A stretch of DNA of 64,000 nucleotides, taken from assembly GCA_021774735.1 (NCBI GenBank), contig JAJFIS010000025.1, forward strand, positions 1 through 64,000, in the 5' to 3' direction. The notes below the pieces were generated by a model. It saw only the letters and a program-made list of their open reading frames with translations. It was not told the origin of the DNA and ran no database searches. Position numbers and translations under genes: made by a program. Positions 9,044-19,728 of the stretch are shown one piece after another. The stretch comes from Alphaproteobacteria bacterium (GTDB taxonomy: Bacteria; Pseudomonadota; Alphaproteobacteria; Sphingomonadales; Kordiimonadaceae). Numbering within the stretch: the stretch's first letter is position 1; each line of letters begins with the position of its first letter.

Positions 9044-9616
9044 ATGACAGACGACGTAACGCCGAAAAAAGGCGATGCTCTAACAAAAATGATGGCGCAA
9101 AATGCTGCTAATTTTGAAGCGCAAGAAGTGGCATCCGTTGCCACGGTTGGCTACGTTCTCGGCGTTTGGATTATTATGCTTGCCGGCTTTGCCTATTGGA
9201 CCGGATATCATATTCGTGAACCAATGGACCGTGCTGAAGGTATTATTTTAAGCATCGCATTAACAGCGCTCACTGGTCTTAGTGTCCTCGGCCTCAGCGC
9301 CCTTACAGCTCAACTCAAAAACAACGCCATAAAGCTTCTTGTCATCCTCATGGCCAGTAGTATCCTCGGCGGCTTCTTCATTAACTTACTTTCCGCGAAC
9401 CCATCATGGGGCGTAGGAATATCGCAAGCTATATGGGCAATGATGCTTCTTGGTAAACTCTACCCCGGGATATCTTCGATAGCTGAGCTAAATGCCAAAA
9501 ATATAGCAAATGGAACGCCGCCGTCCGTGGACGGTATTGTATCTAAGCTTATTTATGGCCTTGCGATTTTGTTAATCGGCATCAATATACTACTGGTTTT
9601 CTACACCAGCCTTTAA
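9044..9616 (+). CDS. Hypothetical membrane protein
   Basis: 190 residues with a hydrophilic N-terminus of about 35 residues, then five hydrophobic stretches including one around [16 protein letters not shown] and a C-terminal one ending in LVFYTSL. GGGGTAAA precedes the ATG at a fair ribosome-site spacing. It converges with purH; the two stops overlap by four bases. I do not recognise a family. Confidence 0.65.
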   Translation: MTDDVTPKKGDALTKMMAQNAANFEAQEVASVATVGYVLGVWIIMLAGFAYWTGYHIREPMDRAEGIILSIALTALTGLSVLGLSALTAQLKNNAIKLLVILMASSILGGFFINLLSANPSWGVGISQAIWAMMLLGKLYPGISSIAELNAKNIANGTPPSVDGIVSKLIYGLAILLIGINILLVFYTSL

Positions 9617-11196
9617 TGCCGGAAATGACGCATGCCCGTGAAGACCATGGCAAGCCCCGCTTTGTCTGCGGCTTCGATCACCTCATCGTCGCGCATGCTG
9701 CCCCCGGGCTGAATGACCGCTGTTGCCCCAGCCTCAGCCGCCGCGATAAGGCCGTCCGCGAAGGGGAAAAAGGCATCTGACGCCACAACACTGCCTTTAG
9801 CCAAGCTTTCCGTCTCGCCCGCCATTTCAGCGGCTTCGCCCGCACGGATAGCTGCAATACGGCTGCTATCCCGGCGGTTCATCTGCCCCGCACCGATACC
9901 CACGGTCATGCCGCCGCGCACATATACAATGGCGTTCGACTTCACATGTTTGGCGGTGCTGAAAGCAAACAGCAGGTCCGCCATTTCTTCATCGCTTGGT
10001 ACCCGCTTAGTGACCACTTGCAAGTTCGCTTCACTGACCTGACCAATATCCCGGTCCTGCACCAGCAAGCCGCCCGCCACAGTTTTAACCATCTGTGCCG
10101 CTTGCAGCGGGTCCGCAAGTGCGCCCGTGGTGAGCAGCCGCAAGTTTTTCTTCGCCGCTATAATATCCTTAGCTTCATCGCTAACAAAGGGCGCAATGAT
10201 CACTTCGGTGAAGACCTTCACAATCGCCGTTGCCGTTTCCGCGTCTAAAGTACCATTTAAGGCGACAATACCGCCAAAAGCTGAAACCGGGTCACACTTC
10301 AGGGCCTTATTATAGGCCTCAAATAGGCTGTCGCCGACCGCCACACCGCAGGGGTTCGCGTGCTTGACAATAGCCACCGTTGGCACTTCAGGGTCAAACT
10401 CACTGACCAGTTCAAAGGCCGCATCCGTGTCGTTCAAATTATTATAACTCAGCGCCTTGCCTTGATGTTGCACCGCCGATGCAATGCCAGGCCTGTCCTC
10501 ACTACCAGCATAAAAGGCTGCATTTTGGTGAGGGTTTTCACCGTATCGACATGCCTGAACTTTGGTGCCTGCAGCCGTAATTCGCTCAGGGTGCATATCC
10601 CCATTTTGCCCCGCATACCAGCTGGCAATGGCACTGTCATATGCGGCGGTGCGTCCATATGCCAGGGCTGACAATGCTTTGCGGCTAGCATGGCTGGTGC
10701 CACCCTTTTCCTGCATTTCAGCAATAATGGCTGCGTAATCTGACGGGTCGGTAATAACCGTAACGAAAGCATGGTTTTTAGCCGCAGAGCGCAACATAGC
10801 AGGCCCACCGATATCAATATTTTCAACGCATGTATCGAAATCTGCGCCCGAAGCTACCGTCGCCTCGAAAGGGTATAGATTCACAATGACCAAATCAATA
10901 TTGCCAATATCATGCTTTTCCATCGCCGCAACATGGTTAGGATTATCCCTAAGCGCTAAAAATCCTCCATGAATTTTGGGGTGCAGGGTTTTCACCCGAC
11001 CATCCATCATTTCTGGAAAGTCAGTGTAATCCGCTACTTCACATACCGACACACCGCCATCACTTAAAGCTTTAGCGCTGCCACCTGTCGATAAAATCTC
11101 AACCCCCATTGCTGCCAGCGCTTGGCCGAGCTCCACAAGGCCATTTTTGTCTGATACCGAAATCAAGGCACGTTTAATGGGAACAATATCAGTCAT
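9613..11196 (-). CDS. purH: Bifunctional AICAR formyltransferase / IMP cyclohydrolase
   Basis: Catalyses the last two steps of IMP synthesis. The N-terminal cyclohydrolase domain begins [12 protein letters not shown]; the formyltransferase domain includes [23 protein letters not shown] and [10 protein letters not shown], ending with the usual GMRHFRH. Length of about 527 residues is normal. I prefer ATG 11196 ([11 protein letters not shown]) over ATG 11214 because an AAGAAAG tract lies upstream of it and the upstream start lacks a ribosome site. Last gene of the leftward rsmB-rpe-heparinase-like-purH set. Confidence 0.97.
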   Translation of the reverse strand: MTDIVPIKRALISVSDKNGLVELGQALAAMGVEILSTGGSAKALSDGGVSVCEVADYTDFPEMMDGRVKTLHPKIHGGFLALRDNPNHVAAMEKHDIGNIDLVIVNLYPFEATVASGADFDTCVENIDIGGPAMLRSAAKNHAFVTVITDPSDYAAIIAEMQEKGGTSHASRKALSALAYGRTAAYDSAIASWYAGQNGDMHPERITAAGTKVQACRYGENPHQNAAFYAGSEDRPGIASAVQHQGKALSYNNLNDTDAAFELVSEFDPEVPTVAIVKHANPCGVAVGDSLFEAYNKALKCDPVSAFGGIVALNGTLDAETATAIVKVFTEVIIAPFVSDEAKDIIAAKKNLRLLTTGALADPLQAAQMVKTVAGGLLVQDRDIGQVSEANLQVVTKRVPSDEEMADLLFAFSTAKHVKSNAIVYVRGGMTVGIGAGQMNRRDSSRIAAIRAGEAAEMAGETESLAKGSVVASDAFFPFADGLIAAAEAGATAVIQPGGSMRDDEVIEAADKAGLAMVFTGMRHFRH

Positions 11197-11258
11197 TTCT
11201 GGGTCTTTCTTCATAAGATTTTGTAAATCAAAAATAAAAATGCGAAGATTTGTTAGTG

Positions 11259-13043
11259 CTAAACATGCTCGACCTTCCAGCTTATTTCGGCTCCATTTGA
11301 AGGCACATCTTCAAATTCAATCACCAATTGCTGGGCACTGCAGGGTTGATCGGGCTGCACCATATAAAGACTCTCTTCAACTTTGATAGGCCGGTCCGCG
11401 CTGAAATGCCACTGGGTTCCCGATGCCAAGATTAGTTTCACCTGCTTGTCATTACCTGCCAGTTGGGCATCCACATTGGGATGGAGATGAAAGCGCAGGA
11501 CAGCTGGCACACCGCGCTGGCGCTTTCCTGTGGGCTCTAGCTTATCGGAACCATCAACCATGAAGCCTGAACTATCAATTAAAATCCGGCGCTTGTGGGT
11601 AAAACCATAACGGCTTTCATAGCCATCGTGAGAAGCTTCCATCCAGCTCCCCCCCGCTTCACTGCGGCGGCGCACTGTTACTTTTTCAACCCCTTTACCC
11701 AGCAGACCATTGGGCAACATGCGGCTGCTATTGGTGTCCCCCATCACTAATGTCGTGTGGGCAGCAGTAGTGCGCGAAAGCCGTGCTAGCTCATCAAAAC
11801 GGCCTACTGGCATGGCAGGGCCAACATTGACAAATAATCGTTCGCGGCCAGCGCTCATCTCAAAAGCCAAAGTGCCCGCGTGGGAAGCAGCACTGCGCTC
11901 GCCATTTGGCGGACAGCCCGTATCCATAACTATTAGTGTGTTGCCATGCTTCAGCCGTTGGAAGCCCGTTGTTGCCGCATTGATGATAGCGCGGCCCTCG
12001 GCCTGTGAAGCAGCCAAAATGGCGTCCGTGCCAAAACCCCCTTCACCGATTGTGCCATTAAATTGCACCAGTGCGCCACCCGAATGGCGCATGGCGCGCA
12101 CAAAAGGTGCCAAGCGATCAATGGCAAACAACAAGGAATTGGGCATTTCGTCACCCGCTTCAATATAAGCCGCCCTCACCAGCACTAAAAGCCGCAAAAT
12201 TTTAACTGCATGTGCGGGGTTGCGGCTGATGGGACCACCGTCTGGATTAACTGTTTCCGCAAGCGCTTTGTCTAGTGCTTTAGCAGCCCTTGCCTGCCAT
12301 GGATCCCGCCCTGGCAGCAATAAGCCAGCCAGTAACAAACCCGCACTTGCCCTTACCCGGTTAATACCAAAGGGTGCATCCGTGAGAGTGCGTGAGAGAT
12401 GCCGCGCTTGCCGGGCAATACTGTTCAGCACCGCACTGCGATATACCATATCATTGCTGGACAGCATCAAAGGCGCATGGATGATCCAATTATTGAGCCG
12501 GGAACCAATTAAAGCCGGTGCCCAAACCGCCTCATCCCAGCTCGCATGGCGCTCTAACCAACTTTTTGTGAGCTCTTCGGCTGCATTGCGAGCGGCCTCT
12601 TGGTCACTGACCTGCGCCAAATGCCGCAACCACACAAAGCTATGCGCATGATTAAAAAATGACGGGCTTTTATGCCACAGAGCAGACCACGGTGCGCCGT
12701 CAAGCTCCAGCCGTTCAGGGCCATAGAGCATATCACCGCCCAAAATTGCAGAGCCTAATGTTGCATTGCCGGGGGCTGGATCATCGGGACTGGCCAGCAA
12801 TTGTCTCGGATAAGCCCCATTTAACCGGAGCTGATATAACTTTGACCGATAACCAACATAGCGTAGTTTCTGCCCCAAGTTATGCGCTAGTTCCAAACAT
12901 AAATTACCAGAAGGTGGCCGAAAAAGACTACTGGATTGCTCAGACATCGTAGTTTTGTCCGCATGCGTCACCGCTTCAGCATTGATCTCGCTGGGCTGGT
13001 CGGCCCCTTTGCTGTCCATGATGCTGTCCGGATTAATTTGCAT
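11259..13043 (-). CDS. Heparinase II/III-like protein
   Basis: 594 residues. An N-terminal alpha-helical toroid-like half is followed by a beta-rich half with the heparinase II/III-type signature ([21 protein letters not shown] and later [14 protein letters not shown]). The family cleaves uronic-acid polysaccharides, but the members placed between rpe and purH in alphaproteobacteria have, as far as I know, no proven substrate. No signal peptide is visible, so a cytoplasmic or envelope-biogenesis role is possible. Thirteen bases separate it from rpe upstream. Confidence 0.88.
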   Translation of the reverse strand: MQINPDSIMDSKGADQPSEINAEAVTHADKTTMSEQSSSLFRPPSGNLCLELAHNLGQKLRYVGYRSKLYQLRLNGAYPRQLLASPDDPAPGNATLGSAILGGDMLYGPERLELDGAPWSALWHKSPSFFNHAHSFVWLRHLAQVSDQEAARNAAEELTKSWLERHASWDEAVWAPALIGSRLNNWIIHAPLMLSSNDMVYRSAVLNSIARQARHLSRTLTDAPFGINRVRASAGLLLAGLLLPGRDPWQARAAKALDKALAETVNPDGGPISRNPAHAVKILRLLVLVRAAYIEAGDEMPNSLLFAIDRLAPFVRAMRHSGGALVQFNGTIGEGGFGTDAILAASQAEGRAIINAATTGFQRLKHGNTLIVMDTGCPPNGERSAASHAGTLAFEMSAGRERLFVNVGPAMPVGRFDELARLSRTTAAHTTLVMGDTNSSRMLPNGLLGKGVEKVTVRRRSEAGGSWMEASHDGYESRYGFTHKRRILIDSSGFMVDGSDKLEPTGKRQRGVPAVLRFHLHPNVDAQLAGNDKQVKLILASGTQWHFSADRPIKVEESLYMVQPDQPCSAQQLVIEFEDVPSNGAEISWKVEHV

Positions 13044-13055
13044 GAGGGTTTTTGC

Positions 13056-13721
13056 CTAGCTTTCACCGCGAAGGGCGCGCATATTGGCACCATATGCAGC
13101 CTCGCCGCCTTTGAAGGTTGCTGTGCCCGCAACCAGCACATTGGCCCCTGCACTAATGGCAAGCGGGGCAGTATCTATATTGATGCCCCCATCAACCTCG
13201 AGGTCGATATCTAGGCCGCTGGCGTCAATACGCTTGCGCAGGGCTTCAATTTTACGGAGCTGACTGTCGATGAAGCTTTGGCCACCAAAGCCCGGGTTGA
13301 CGCTCATCACCAAAATTAAATCAAGATCATCGATCAAATAATCCACTGCATCTATTGGCGTGCCGGGGTTTAATGCCAAACCAGCTTTCTTGCCCAAAGC
13401 TTTGATCGCTTGAACCGTACGGTGGGTATGGGCACCAGCTTCAGGGTGCACGGTAATAATATCCGCTCCCGCCTTGGCAAAGTCTTCAAGGTAACTGTCC
13501 ACAGGAGATATCATCAAATGCACATCAAATGGCTTGGCGCTATGAGGCCGCAGAGCCTTCACCACCCCGGGGCCTATACTGATGTTCGGGACAAAATGCC
13601 CATCCATTACATCAATATGAATATAATCAGCGCCGGCTGCATCCAGCGTGCGCACATCATGACCCAAATTTGCGAAGTCGGCAGAGAGGATCGACGGGGA
13701 TATTTTTACACTATTTGTCAT
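13056..13721 (-). CDS. rpe: Ribulose-phosphate 3-epimerase
   Basis: Interconverts ribulose 5-phosphate and xylulose 5-phosphate in the pentose phosphate pathway. TIM-barrel hallmarks are [13 protein letters not shown] near residue 35, [12 protein letters not shown] near 140 and LEVDGGIN near 175; the metal-binding Asp and His residues are present. Length of 221 residues is typical. It lies between rsmB and the heparinase-like gene on the same strand. Confidence 0.97.
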   Translation of the reverse strand: MTNSVKISPSILSADFANLGHDVRTLDAAGADYIHIDVMDGHFVPNISIGPGVVKALRPHSAKPFDVHLMISPVDSYLEDFAKAGADIITVHPEAGAHTHRTVQAIKALGKKAGLALNPGTPIDAVDYLIDDLDLILVMSVNPGFGGQSFIDSQLRKIEALRKRIDASGLDIDLEVDGGINIDTAPLAISAGANVLVAGTATFKGGEAAYGANMRALRGES

Positions 13722-13795
13722 AGCTGAGGATTAGCAGTTTAGCGCTGTTCGAGCAAGCGGGGAGTGGGGCTTTTCATGGCTTTTTAGCAATAAAA

Positions 13796-15139
13796 TTAAC
13801 CCGCAGCGTGGCGGCGCAGGCGGGCAATATAAAAACCATCCATGCCGCCAGCCTCAGCGTCCACCGATGGCATCAAAGTTAACGTACCATCATTGGCGAT
13901 TGTTTGCTCAATTGACGGCACTTCTGACGAGGTAACTGGAACGATTTCAGCAGTTGGGTGACTTTTTAGAAAAGCCGTAATTTGGCCCTCACCTTCTTCT
14001 TGTTCCAGTGAGCATACACAGTAGATAAGCAAGCCGCCAACGGGCAGCAGGCTGAAAGCATGATCCAATAATTTGCTTTGAAGCACCGCAAGTTTAGCGA
14101 TATCCGCAGGACCTTTGTTCCATAGAACATCTGGGTTGCGGCGAAAGGTACCTGTGGCACTGCAGGGGGCATCGAGCAAAATATGATCAAAACTCAACAG
14201 GCTGTCATATTCTGCTGCGTCCGCCATTTCAACGGTCGCGCTTAAGCCGGTGCGTTGTAAATTTTGCTGCAAGCGCTTAAGTCGCGCTTTGGAGCGGTCG
14301 ATTGCCGTGACATTTGCCCCCATGGAAGCCAGCTGCATCGTTTTGCCACCCGGTGCCGCGCACATATCGAGCACCTGTTTGCCCTTAATATCACCGAGCA
14401 GGGTCGCGGGGATGCTGGCGGCTCGGTCCTGCACCCACCATAGGCCCTCATCAAAACCAGCGAGACTGGTTACATCGGTGAATGTGCGCCGCAGAGTGCC
14501 ATCCGCGAGCAGGCGCGCATCCAAAGCCTCAGCCCATTTGGCACCATCTTCACCCTCTTTCAAGCGAATGTCGAGCGGGGGTTCAGACGCCAAAGATGCG
14601 CCTAATTGTTTAACCGTTTCTATACCGAAACGATCACCCCAGCGCCGGCGATACGGCCCGGCAATATCAGCCTCGGGGCGCTCGCTCATTGCCTTGAGCC
14701 ATTTACTGCTCTCCCGCACGGCACGGCGCAACAGGGCATTCACTAAGCCCTTCATGCCGCGTTCTTTGGGGTGGGGAGCACCCGCGATCAGATCAACGCT
14801 TTCGTTAACCGCAGCATGGTCACTTGTGCGCATCAATAATATTTGCGCCAGACCCATCAGAACAACTGTGCGGGTCAAGGCCGCCTCTTTGGCGATGGGT
14901 TTATTAACCAGCTGTCCCAGCACATGTTTCAAGCCCCCCAAGCGCCGCATCACCAGATAGACCATCTGGCGGACAAAGGCTTGATCACGGCTATTCAGTG
15001 ATGATGCCCTTAAGGCCTGCTCCAATGTTATATCCAGCTGCTGGTGCTTTTGGATAACCTGCAACAAAATATCCGCCGTAATTTGACGGGGGTTTGGCGG
15101 GCCTTGCGCGGTGTTTTTATAGCTCTGTTGATCGATCAT
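13796..15139 (-). CDS. rsmB: 16S rRNA m5C methyltransferase RsmB
   Basis: An N-terminal NusB-like helical domain (about residues 20-145) is followed by an SAM-dependent RNA m5C methyltransferase domain. The SAM-binding motif is LDMCAAPGGKTMQLA, motif IV is LLDAPCSATGTFRRNPD with a Pro-Cys pair, and the catalytic cysteine lies in YCVCSLEQEEGE. The product modifies C967 (E. coli numbering) of 16S rRNA. I chose ATG 15139, which has AAGG eight bases upstream, over the in-frame GTG at 15154. Confidence 0.95.
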   Translation of the reverse strand: MIDQQSYKNTAQGPPNPRQITADILLQVIQKHQQLDITLEQALRASSLNSRDQAFVRQMVYLVMRRLGGLKHVLGQLVNKPIAKEAALTRTVVLMGLAQILLMRTSDHAAVNESVDLIAGAPHPKERGMKGLVNALLRRAVRESSKWLKAMSERPEADIAGPYRRRWGDRFGIETVKQLGASLASEPPLDIRLKEGEDGAKWAEALDARLLADGTLRRTFTDVTSLAGFDEGLWWVQDRAASIPATLLGDIKGKQVLDMCAAPGGKTMQLASMGANVTAIDRSKARLKRLQQNLQRTGLSATVEMADAAEYDSLLSFDHILLDAPCSATGTFRRNPDVLWNKGPADIAKLAVLQSKLLDHAFSLLPVGGLLIYCVCSLEQEEGEGQITAFLKSHPTAEIVPVTSSEVPSIEQTIANDGTLTLMPSVDAEAGGMDGFYIARLRRHAAG

Positions 15140-15243
15140 GGGGCCTTGTGTCACAGTAACGCCATGAATAAAAGCGAAACTTGATACTTGCAGGCAGTGC
15201 CGAGAAGCTGTTTGATGGCAAATGGGGTTGGACAGGGGAATTT

Positions 15244-15954
15244 ATGAAAACGCAAATAATGATCCAAGACCGCTTTAAAGGACCCATCGGCATGGGCAAT
15301 GGCGGCTATGTTTGCGGGACGCTCGCGAACTATACAAAAGAGGATGTCATCGTTAGCCTGCGCGCACCCGCCCCGCTCGACATTGCACTTGATGTTGTAA
15401 CAGACGGCGGGACGACACAGCTTATGCAGGGCGAGACTGTGGTCGCCACTGCGGAACCTGCCCCTGATGCAATTTCACCTGAAGTGCCAGCTATCCCTAG
15501 ACTTTCGGCGGCAAAAACCGCGTCCAAGAGCTTTTTCATCGACCCAGAGGAAATGTACCGGCAATGTTTTGTCTGCGGCAAAGACCGAGGCGATGACGCG
15601 CTGCATATTCACGCGGGGCCTGTTACCGGGCACGATAAACTTGTTGCCGCACCTTGGACGGCAGACCGAGATTATGGCGGCGATGACGGCTTTATACGAT
15701 CTGAAATTATCTGGGCCGCGCTGGATTGCCCCGGCTATTTCGCCTGTTCGACCGGCGAACGCTCCCTGCTTGCGCGCATGCAAATGAAACAGTTTGAACA
15801 AGCCGAGGCGGGGGTTCAATACCGGGTCATAGGTTGGGATATGGGGGACGGAAGCAAGTTGGGCCGCAAACGCACGGCAGGAACGGCGATTATTGCCCCC
15901 GATGACAGCGTAGTTGCCAGTGCCCGACAAATATGGATAGTACTGAAAAGCTAA
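15244..15954 (+). CDS. Hypothetical protein, possible double hotdog (thioesterase-like) fold
   Basis: 236 residues from ATG 15244, which has a strong AGGGGAA ribosome site; an in-frame TTG at 15181 lacks one. The motif MGNGGYVCG near the N-terminus and the central CFVCGK, followed by IIWAALDCPGYFA, are reminiscent of acyl-CoA thioesterase-like proteins in which the second half carries the hydrophobic hotdog helix. This is recognition by eye, not a search. The gene is divergent from rsmB and 31 bases ahead of the permease gene. Confidence 0.7.
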   Translation: MKTQIMIQDRFKGPIGMGNGGYVCGTLANYTKEDVIVSLRAPAPLDIALDVVTDGGTTQLMQGETVVATAEPAPDAISPEVPAIPRLSAAKTASKSFFIDPEEMYRQCFVCGKDRGDDALHIHAGPVTGHDKLVAAPWTADRDYGGDDGFIRSEIIWAALDCPGYFACSTGERSLLARMQMKQFEQAEAGVQYRVIGWDMGDGSKLGRKRTAGTAIIAPDDSVVASARQIWIVLKS

Positions 15955-15985
15955 TCGCCCCCTTGAAACTCTGGAAAAATATTTA

Positions 15986-17278
15986 ATGCGCCAAACTACC
16001 ATGCTCGAAAGCTTAAAGCCCTTCTTAAAGCGCCCAATTATGGCGACTTTCCTGCTTGGTATCAGCTCGGGGTTCCCACTGACAATTGTTTTGTCACTAA
16101 TGAGTGGTTGGCTAAAAGATAGCGGCGTTAGCAAAACAGATATCGGCCTTTTTGCCCTCGTTACCATCCCTTATTTATTAAAGCCTCTCTGGGCACCGTT
16201 CATCGATGGCATCAAACTAGGAGCCTTCGCGCGTTACTTTGGTCACCGGCGAAGCTGGTTGCTGATAATACAGGTAGGACTATTAATAGCTATTTTTACT
16301 CTTACCCGTTTTGATCCAGCATTAGATCTGAAAATGGTTGCTATTTTAGCAATCATCATCACTTTCTTTTCCGCCAGCCAAGACATTGTAATAGACGCCT
16401 ACCGCATTGAAATAGTTGATGAAAAAAGCCTAGGCCACGGGGCTACTATGATCAATTTTGGCTATAGATTCGGCAATCTGATTGCCGGATATACAGGCTT
16501 TGTTCTAGCTGATATTTGGGGCTGGCAAGCGGCGCTCTCTATATTAGGCTTCTTGGTTATTCCTGGTGCTCTGGCCATATTTTGGGTCGGCGAACCCGAA
16601 CCCGTGGAAATTAGTAAGGAAGAACAAAAGGTTTCCCCTGTGGGTGGCTTTTCTAAGTTTCTGTACCAATCGGTGTTTTTGCCGTTCAAAGAGTTTATGA
16701 CCCGTCCCAGCTGGTTGGTTATTCTGTTGTTTGTCCTGTTCCTTAAAATGGGCGACGCGCTCGCTGACCTTATGATGACCCCCTTCCATCTAGAGCTAGG
16801 GTTTACCAAAACGGAAATAGCCAATTACAGCAAATTTTTTGGCACGATAGCGCTGCTTGTTGGTGTCGCGGTTGGGCCCTTTTTATATTTCCGCATGGGA
16901 GCGCTGAAATCCCTTTTTGTCTCTGCTATTTTGATGATGCTAACCAATTTAATTTTCATCTGGGCATACTACCAAGGCCATGATGTAACGGCACTTGCCA
17001 TTTCCGTGGCGGCTGAAAAGTTCGCCACCGGCGTTGGTGGCACCTTGGTGGTCGCTTACCTGTCCTCCCTGTGCAATCACGCCTTCACTGCTACGCAATA
17101 TGCACTGCTTTCGGCCCTTGCAGGCGTTGGCCGAACGATCATTGGCAGTTCATCGGGCTATTTGGTGGATAAATTTGGCTGGGTGGATTTTTTCCTGATA
17201 ACCACGGCAGCAGCCGTGCCCGGCATTATATTACTGTTGATGTTATGGCGACGTGATGTGGCAGGAAGCCCGCAATAA
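15986..17278 (+). CDS. AmpG-like major facilitator permease
   Basis: 430 residues with about twelve membrane segments. The N-terminal FLLGISSGFPL and IPYLLKPLWAPFID motifs are typical of AmpG, the inner-membrane importer of anhydro-muropeptides for cell-wall recycling. Related MFS proteins can move other solutes, so the substrate is probable, not proven. No beta-lactamase regulator is nearby. Confidence 0.85.
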   Translation: MRQTTMLESLKPFLKRPIMATFLLGISSGFPLTIVLSLMSGWLKDSGVSKTDIGLFALVTIPYLLKPLWAPFIDGIKLGAFARYFGHRRSWLLIIQVGLLIAIFTLTRFDPALDLKMVAILAIIITFFSASQDIVIDAYRIEIVDEKSLGHGATMINFGYRFGNLIAGYTGFVLADIWGWQAALSILGFLVIPGALAIFWVGEPEPVEISKEEQKVSPVGGFSKFLYQSVFLPFKEFMTRPSWLVILLFVLFLKMGDALADLMMTPFHLELGFTKTEIANYSKFFGTIALLVGVAVGPFLYFRMGALKSLFVSAILMMLTNLIFIWAYYQGHDVTALAISVAAEKFATGVGGTLVVAYLSSLCNHAFTATQYALLSALAGVGRTIIGSSSGYLVDKFGWVDFFLITTAAAVPGIILLLMLWRRDVAGSPQ

Positions 17279-17383
17279 CGAACAAGTGTTTTGCTAAATA
17301 TAATATGTAAATGGCATTGGTGACCACAAACTGGTAACGTGCGCTGATTGAGTAGCCGTGAGAAGCTGAAAAAAGGGTTGGAA

Positions 17384-18277
17384 ATGAAATATGCAGGGCT
17401 AAGGCCACAAGTCGCCGCCGCGCAAACATTAGTAGGCGCAAAAAGTTATGTGCGTCAGGGCTCTATAGAGGTTCGGCTGGCGCGGTCCTTGAAGGAAATA
17501 AAAGAGGCGCAAAAGCTGCGCTATCAAATCTTCTATGAGGAAATGAATGCCAAGCCCAGCCTGCGCATGCGCACCAGCCGCCGTGACATAGATAAATATG
17601 ATATGATCTGTGACCATTTGCTGGTCATTGACCATGACCGCCCCCGGGGCCAGCGTATTGTTGGCACCTACCGCCTGTTGCGCCAACAGGTGGCCGATGC
17701 TCAAGCGGGTTTTTATTCCTCCAGTGAATATGATCTTGGACCGCTTAAGACCCCTGCTTTTGAAAAAATAATGGGCGAAGGCAAGCAACTGCTGGAACTT
17801 GGCCGCAGCTGTGTCCACCTTGATTACCGGGCGAGCAGCACCATTAATATGCTCTGGAGTGGTATTGCCGAATATTTGAAAGAGCATAAAATCGCTTATA
17901 TGTTTGGCTGCGCCAGCTTTGAGGGCACGGACCCTGCTGAGCATGCTTTGGCGCTGGCCTATCTTTACCATAACCACCGGGTTCCTGATGACTTCCGCGT
18001 GAAGGCGCTGGATAACCTGTTCAATGATATGAACACCCTAGAGGAAGCCGATATTGATAACCGTCTTGCCCGTCGGGCGCTACCACCCTTGATCAAAGGC
18101 TATTTGCGGCTTGGCTGTTTCTTTGGTGACGGCGCTGTGGTTGACGAGCAATTCGGCACCACCGATGTCTTCATTTTGTTGCCGGTCGAAAAAATTGCCA
18201 GTCGCTATAGCCGCCATTATGACCTCAAGGGCGAAGCAAATGATGAAGAAGCTGCCAAAGAAGCAGCAAAAGCATAA
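17384..18277 (+). CDS. OlsB-like acyl-ACP-dependent N-acyltransferase (GNAT fold)
   Basis: About 297 residues. The arrangement EAQKLRYQIFYEEM, then VGTYRLL and ELGRSCVHLDYR, ending in a block with KGYLRLGCFFGDGAVVDEQF, matches the family of OlsB, which transfers a 3-hydroxyacyl chain from ACP to ornithine to start ornithine lipid synthesis. No OlsA-type O-acyltransferase adjoins it. I chose ATG 17384, preceded by AAGGG at a workable distance, over the TTG at 17348. Confidence 0.85.
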   Translation: MKYAGLRPQVAAAQTLVGAKSYVRQGSIEVRLARSLKEIKEAQKLRYQIFYEEMNAKPSLRMRTSRRDIDKYDMICDHLLVIDHDRPRGQRIVGTYRLLRQQVADAQAGFYSSSEYDLGPLKTPAFEKIMGEGKQLLELGRSCVHLDYRASSTINMLWSGIAEYLKEHKIAYMFGCASFEGTDPAEHALALAYLYHNHRVPDDFRVKALDNLFNDMNTLEEADIDNRLARRALPPLIKGYLRLGCFFGDGAVVDEQFGTTDVFILLPVEKIASRYSRHYDLKGEANDEEAAKEAAKA

Positions 18278-18281
18278 GACA

Positions 18282-18923
18282 TTAGCTCAAACGAAAAATT
18301 AGCATTTTGTTATTGGCCGGCATATCTATGACATCCGGTGCCGCAAAACCACAAGAACGGGCAAGCAACTTAACGGAATCAAGATCCCGAACCCCCCATT
18401 TAGGATTCTTATTGATCAAAACTTGATCGAAAGCCAAGTTAGACGGTGCCGTGTGTTCGCCGTCAACCCGGTATGGCCCATATAAAATAAGAACCCCACC
18501 CCAATTAAGCACCCTAGCGGCGCCTTCAAACAGGCCTTCGGCTACTTCCCACGGAGCAATATGCAATAAATTAATTGCAAGAACCGCTTTTATCGGTGGG
18601 TCTGGGGCATAATTTTCAACGGGCCAACAAGAGTCAATTACATCCAATTTAATGGGGGAAAGAAGATTTTTACCGCCCGCTTTTTGTCGCCAGCCTTCTA
18701 TGCTGGTAAGGTGATCCCCTTCCACATCACTTGGTAGCCAGCCAAGGTGCGGCATCTTAGTGGCGAGAAAAGTAGCATGCTCACCTGTGCCACTAGCAAT
18801 TTCCAAGACAGTGCCTGACTTAGGCAAAAAATCCAGCAAAACTTTAAAAATTGGCTCCCTGTTGCGCGCAACAGCGGGGGCGCTTAATCTGTATTCATCG
18901 AGTTCTTCTGGTTGGAAGACCAT
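18282..18923 (-). CDS. DUF938 SAM-dependent methyltransferase-like protein
   Basis: 213 residues. The opening SAPAVARNREPIFKVL and the SAM-binding loop VLEIASGTGEHATFLA are hallmarks of the DUF938 family. INLLHIAPW and LILYGPYRVDGEHTAPSN are further conserved blocks. The substrate is unknown. The gene converges with the OlsB-like gene; only four bases separate the stops. It lies just downstream of the small membrane protein on the same strand. Confidence 0.9.
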   Translation of the reverse strand: MVFQPEELDEYRLSAPAVARNREPIFKVLLDFLPKSGTVLEIASGTGEHATFLATKMPHLGWLPSDVEGDHLTSIEGWRQKAGGKNLLSPIKLDVIDSCWPVENYAPDPPIKAVLAINLLHIAPWEVAEGLFEGAARVLNWGGVLILYGPYRVDGEHTAPSNLAFDQVLINKNPKWGVRDLDSVKLLARSCGFAAPDVIDMPANNKMLIFRLS

Positions 18924-18930
18924 GCCTAGC

Positions 18931-19173
18931 CTAACTTTTTGAGCGATTCTTTAGAACCATAAAAATAAAAATTGGTACTACAATGCTCGCCCCAACAAGC
19001 ATATATTGTAGCCCAAACTCCATAGCCCATTCCCACATTCCAGCCAATTTATTTATCAGCCATCCATAAAAATCAGCGGGTGAAACATCCATGGAGAAAA
19101 GAATAAATCCAACAATCAAGCTCCAAACTGCCAGTTTAACGATGGTGCCGCCATCTATAATGTTTTTAGACAT
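18931..19173 (-). CDS. Small membrane protein (possibly DUF6460-like)
   Basis: 80 residues with two hydrophobic segments (about 11-27 and 57-74) around an amphipathic middle. The start GGTIVKLAVWSLIVGFILF resembles small alphaproteobacterial proteins of the DUF6460 type, from memory only. It lies upstream of the DUF938 gene with a seven-base gap, so co-transcription is likely. Confidence 0.65.
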   Translation of the reverse strand: MSKNIIDGGTIVKLAVWSLIVGFILFSMDVSPADFYGWLINKLAGMWEWAMEFGLQYMLVGASIVVPIFIFMVLKNRSKS

Positions 19174-19266
19174 TTAGTTCCCCGTGTTTCACAAAAGCCT
19201 TTCGCCCCCCGCAGCTAGCAAAGCATAAGCGCATTATTTCTGCAAGGTCATTAGCGCTAATTCAAT

Positions 19267-19728
19267 TTAATAAGCGGCCTTTTCTGCCATAATTTCTAGC
19301 ATGCAAGTCTCACTATCGCGTTTTAAACCCTCGTCGGTGCGCGCACTAATATAATTCGCTTGAAAGGGCTCCCCACTTTTGGGTTCAACAAAACCAACAT
19401 CCAAAATGCAGCCCGCCGCTTTAAACAATAGAGTTTGCACATTGCCATCCCTTAGAACAAAGAACGGATCCCCCAAAATAGCAGAAATATAAGCGGGCGT
19501 TTGACCGATCAATTGGTCAAGATTTGGGGGAGGGATTTCTGGCAATACGGTTGGTTCAATGACTAGGAGCGGCTTTGACGACAAATCTATGGGCATGACA
19601 TCGGTTATAGGGGTTGCCAAAGCTTCACTTTGTGCAGTTTCTGGCGGTTGGTCTAGAAGAGCCATATCACTGCTACAGGCGCTTAAGACAAACAACAAGC
19701 CCAATGGAGCTATGGGGGGAAAACGCAT
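19267..19728 (-). CDS. Hypothetical lipoprotein
   Basis: 153 residues with a lipoprotein signal: hydrophobic LGLLFVL followed by the lipobox LSAC, cleaved before Cys18. The mature part is short, with conserved-looking GQTPAYISAILGDPFFVLRDG and two further cysteines (CILDVGF, ETCMLEI) that could form a disulfide. The DPFFVLRDGNVQTLLF stretch resembles small SmpA/OmlA-type lipoproteins, but I cannot assign it. Its ATG overlaps the stop of the EI24 gene (TAATG), so the two are translationally coupled. Confidence 0.75.
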   Translation of the reverse strand: MRFPPIAPLGLLFVLSACSSDMALLDQPPETAQSEALATPITDVMPIDLSSKPLLVIEPTVLPEIPPPNLDQLIGQTPAYISAILGDPFFVLRDGNVQTLLFKAAGCILDVGFVEPKSGEPFQANYISARTDEGLKRDSETCMLEIMAEKAAY

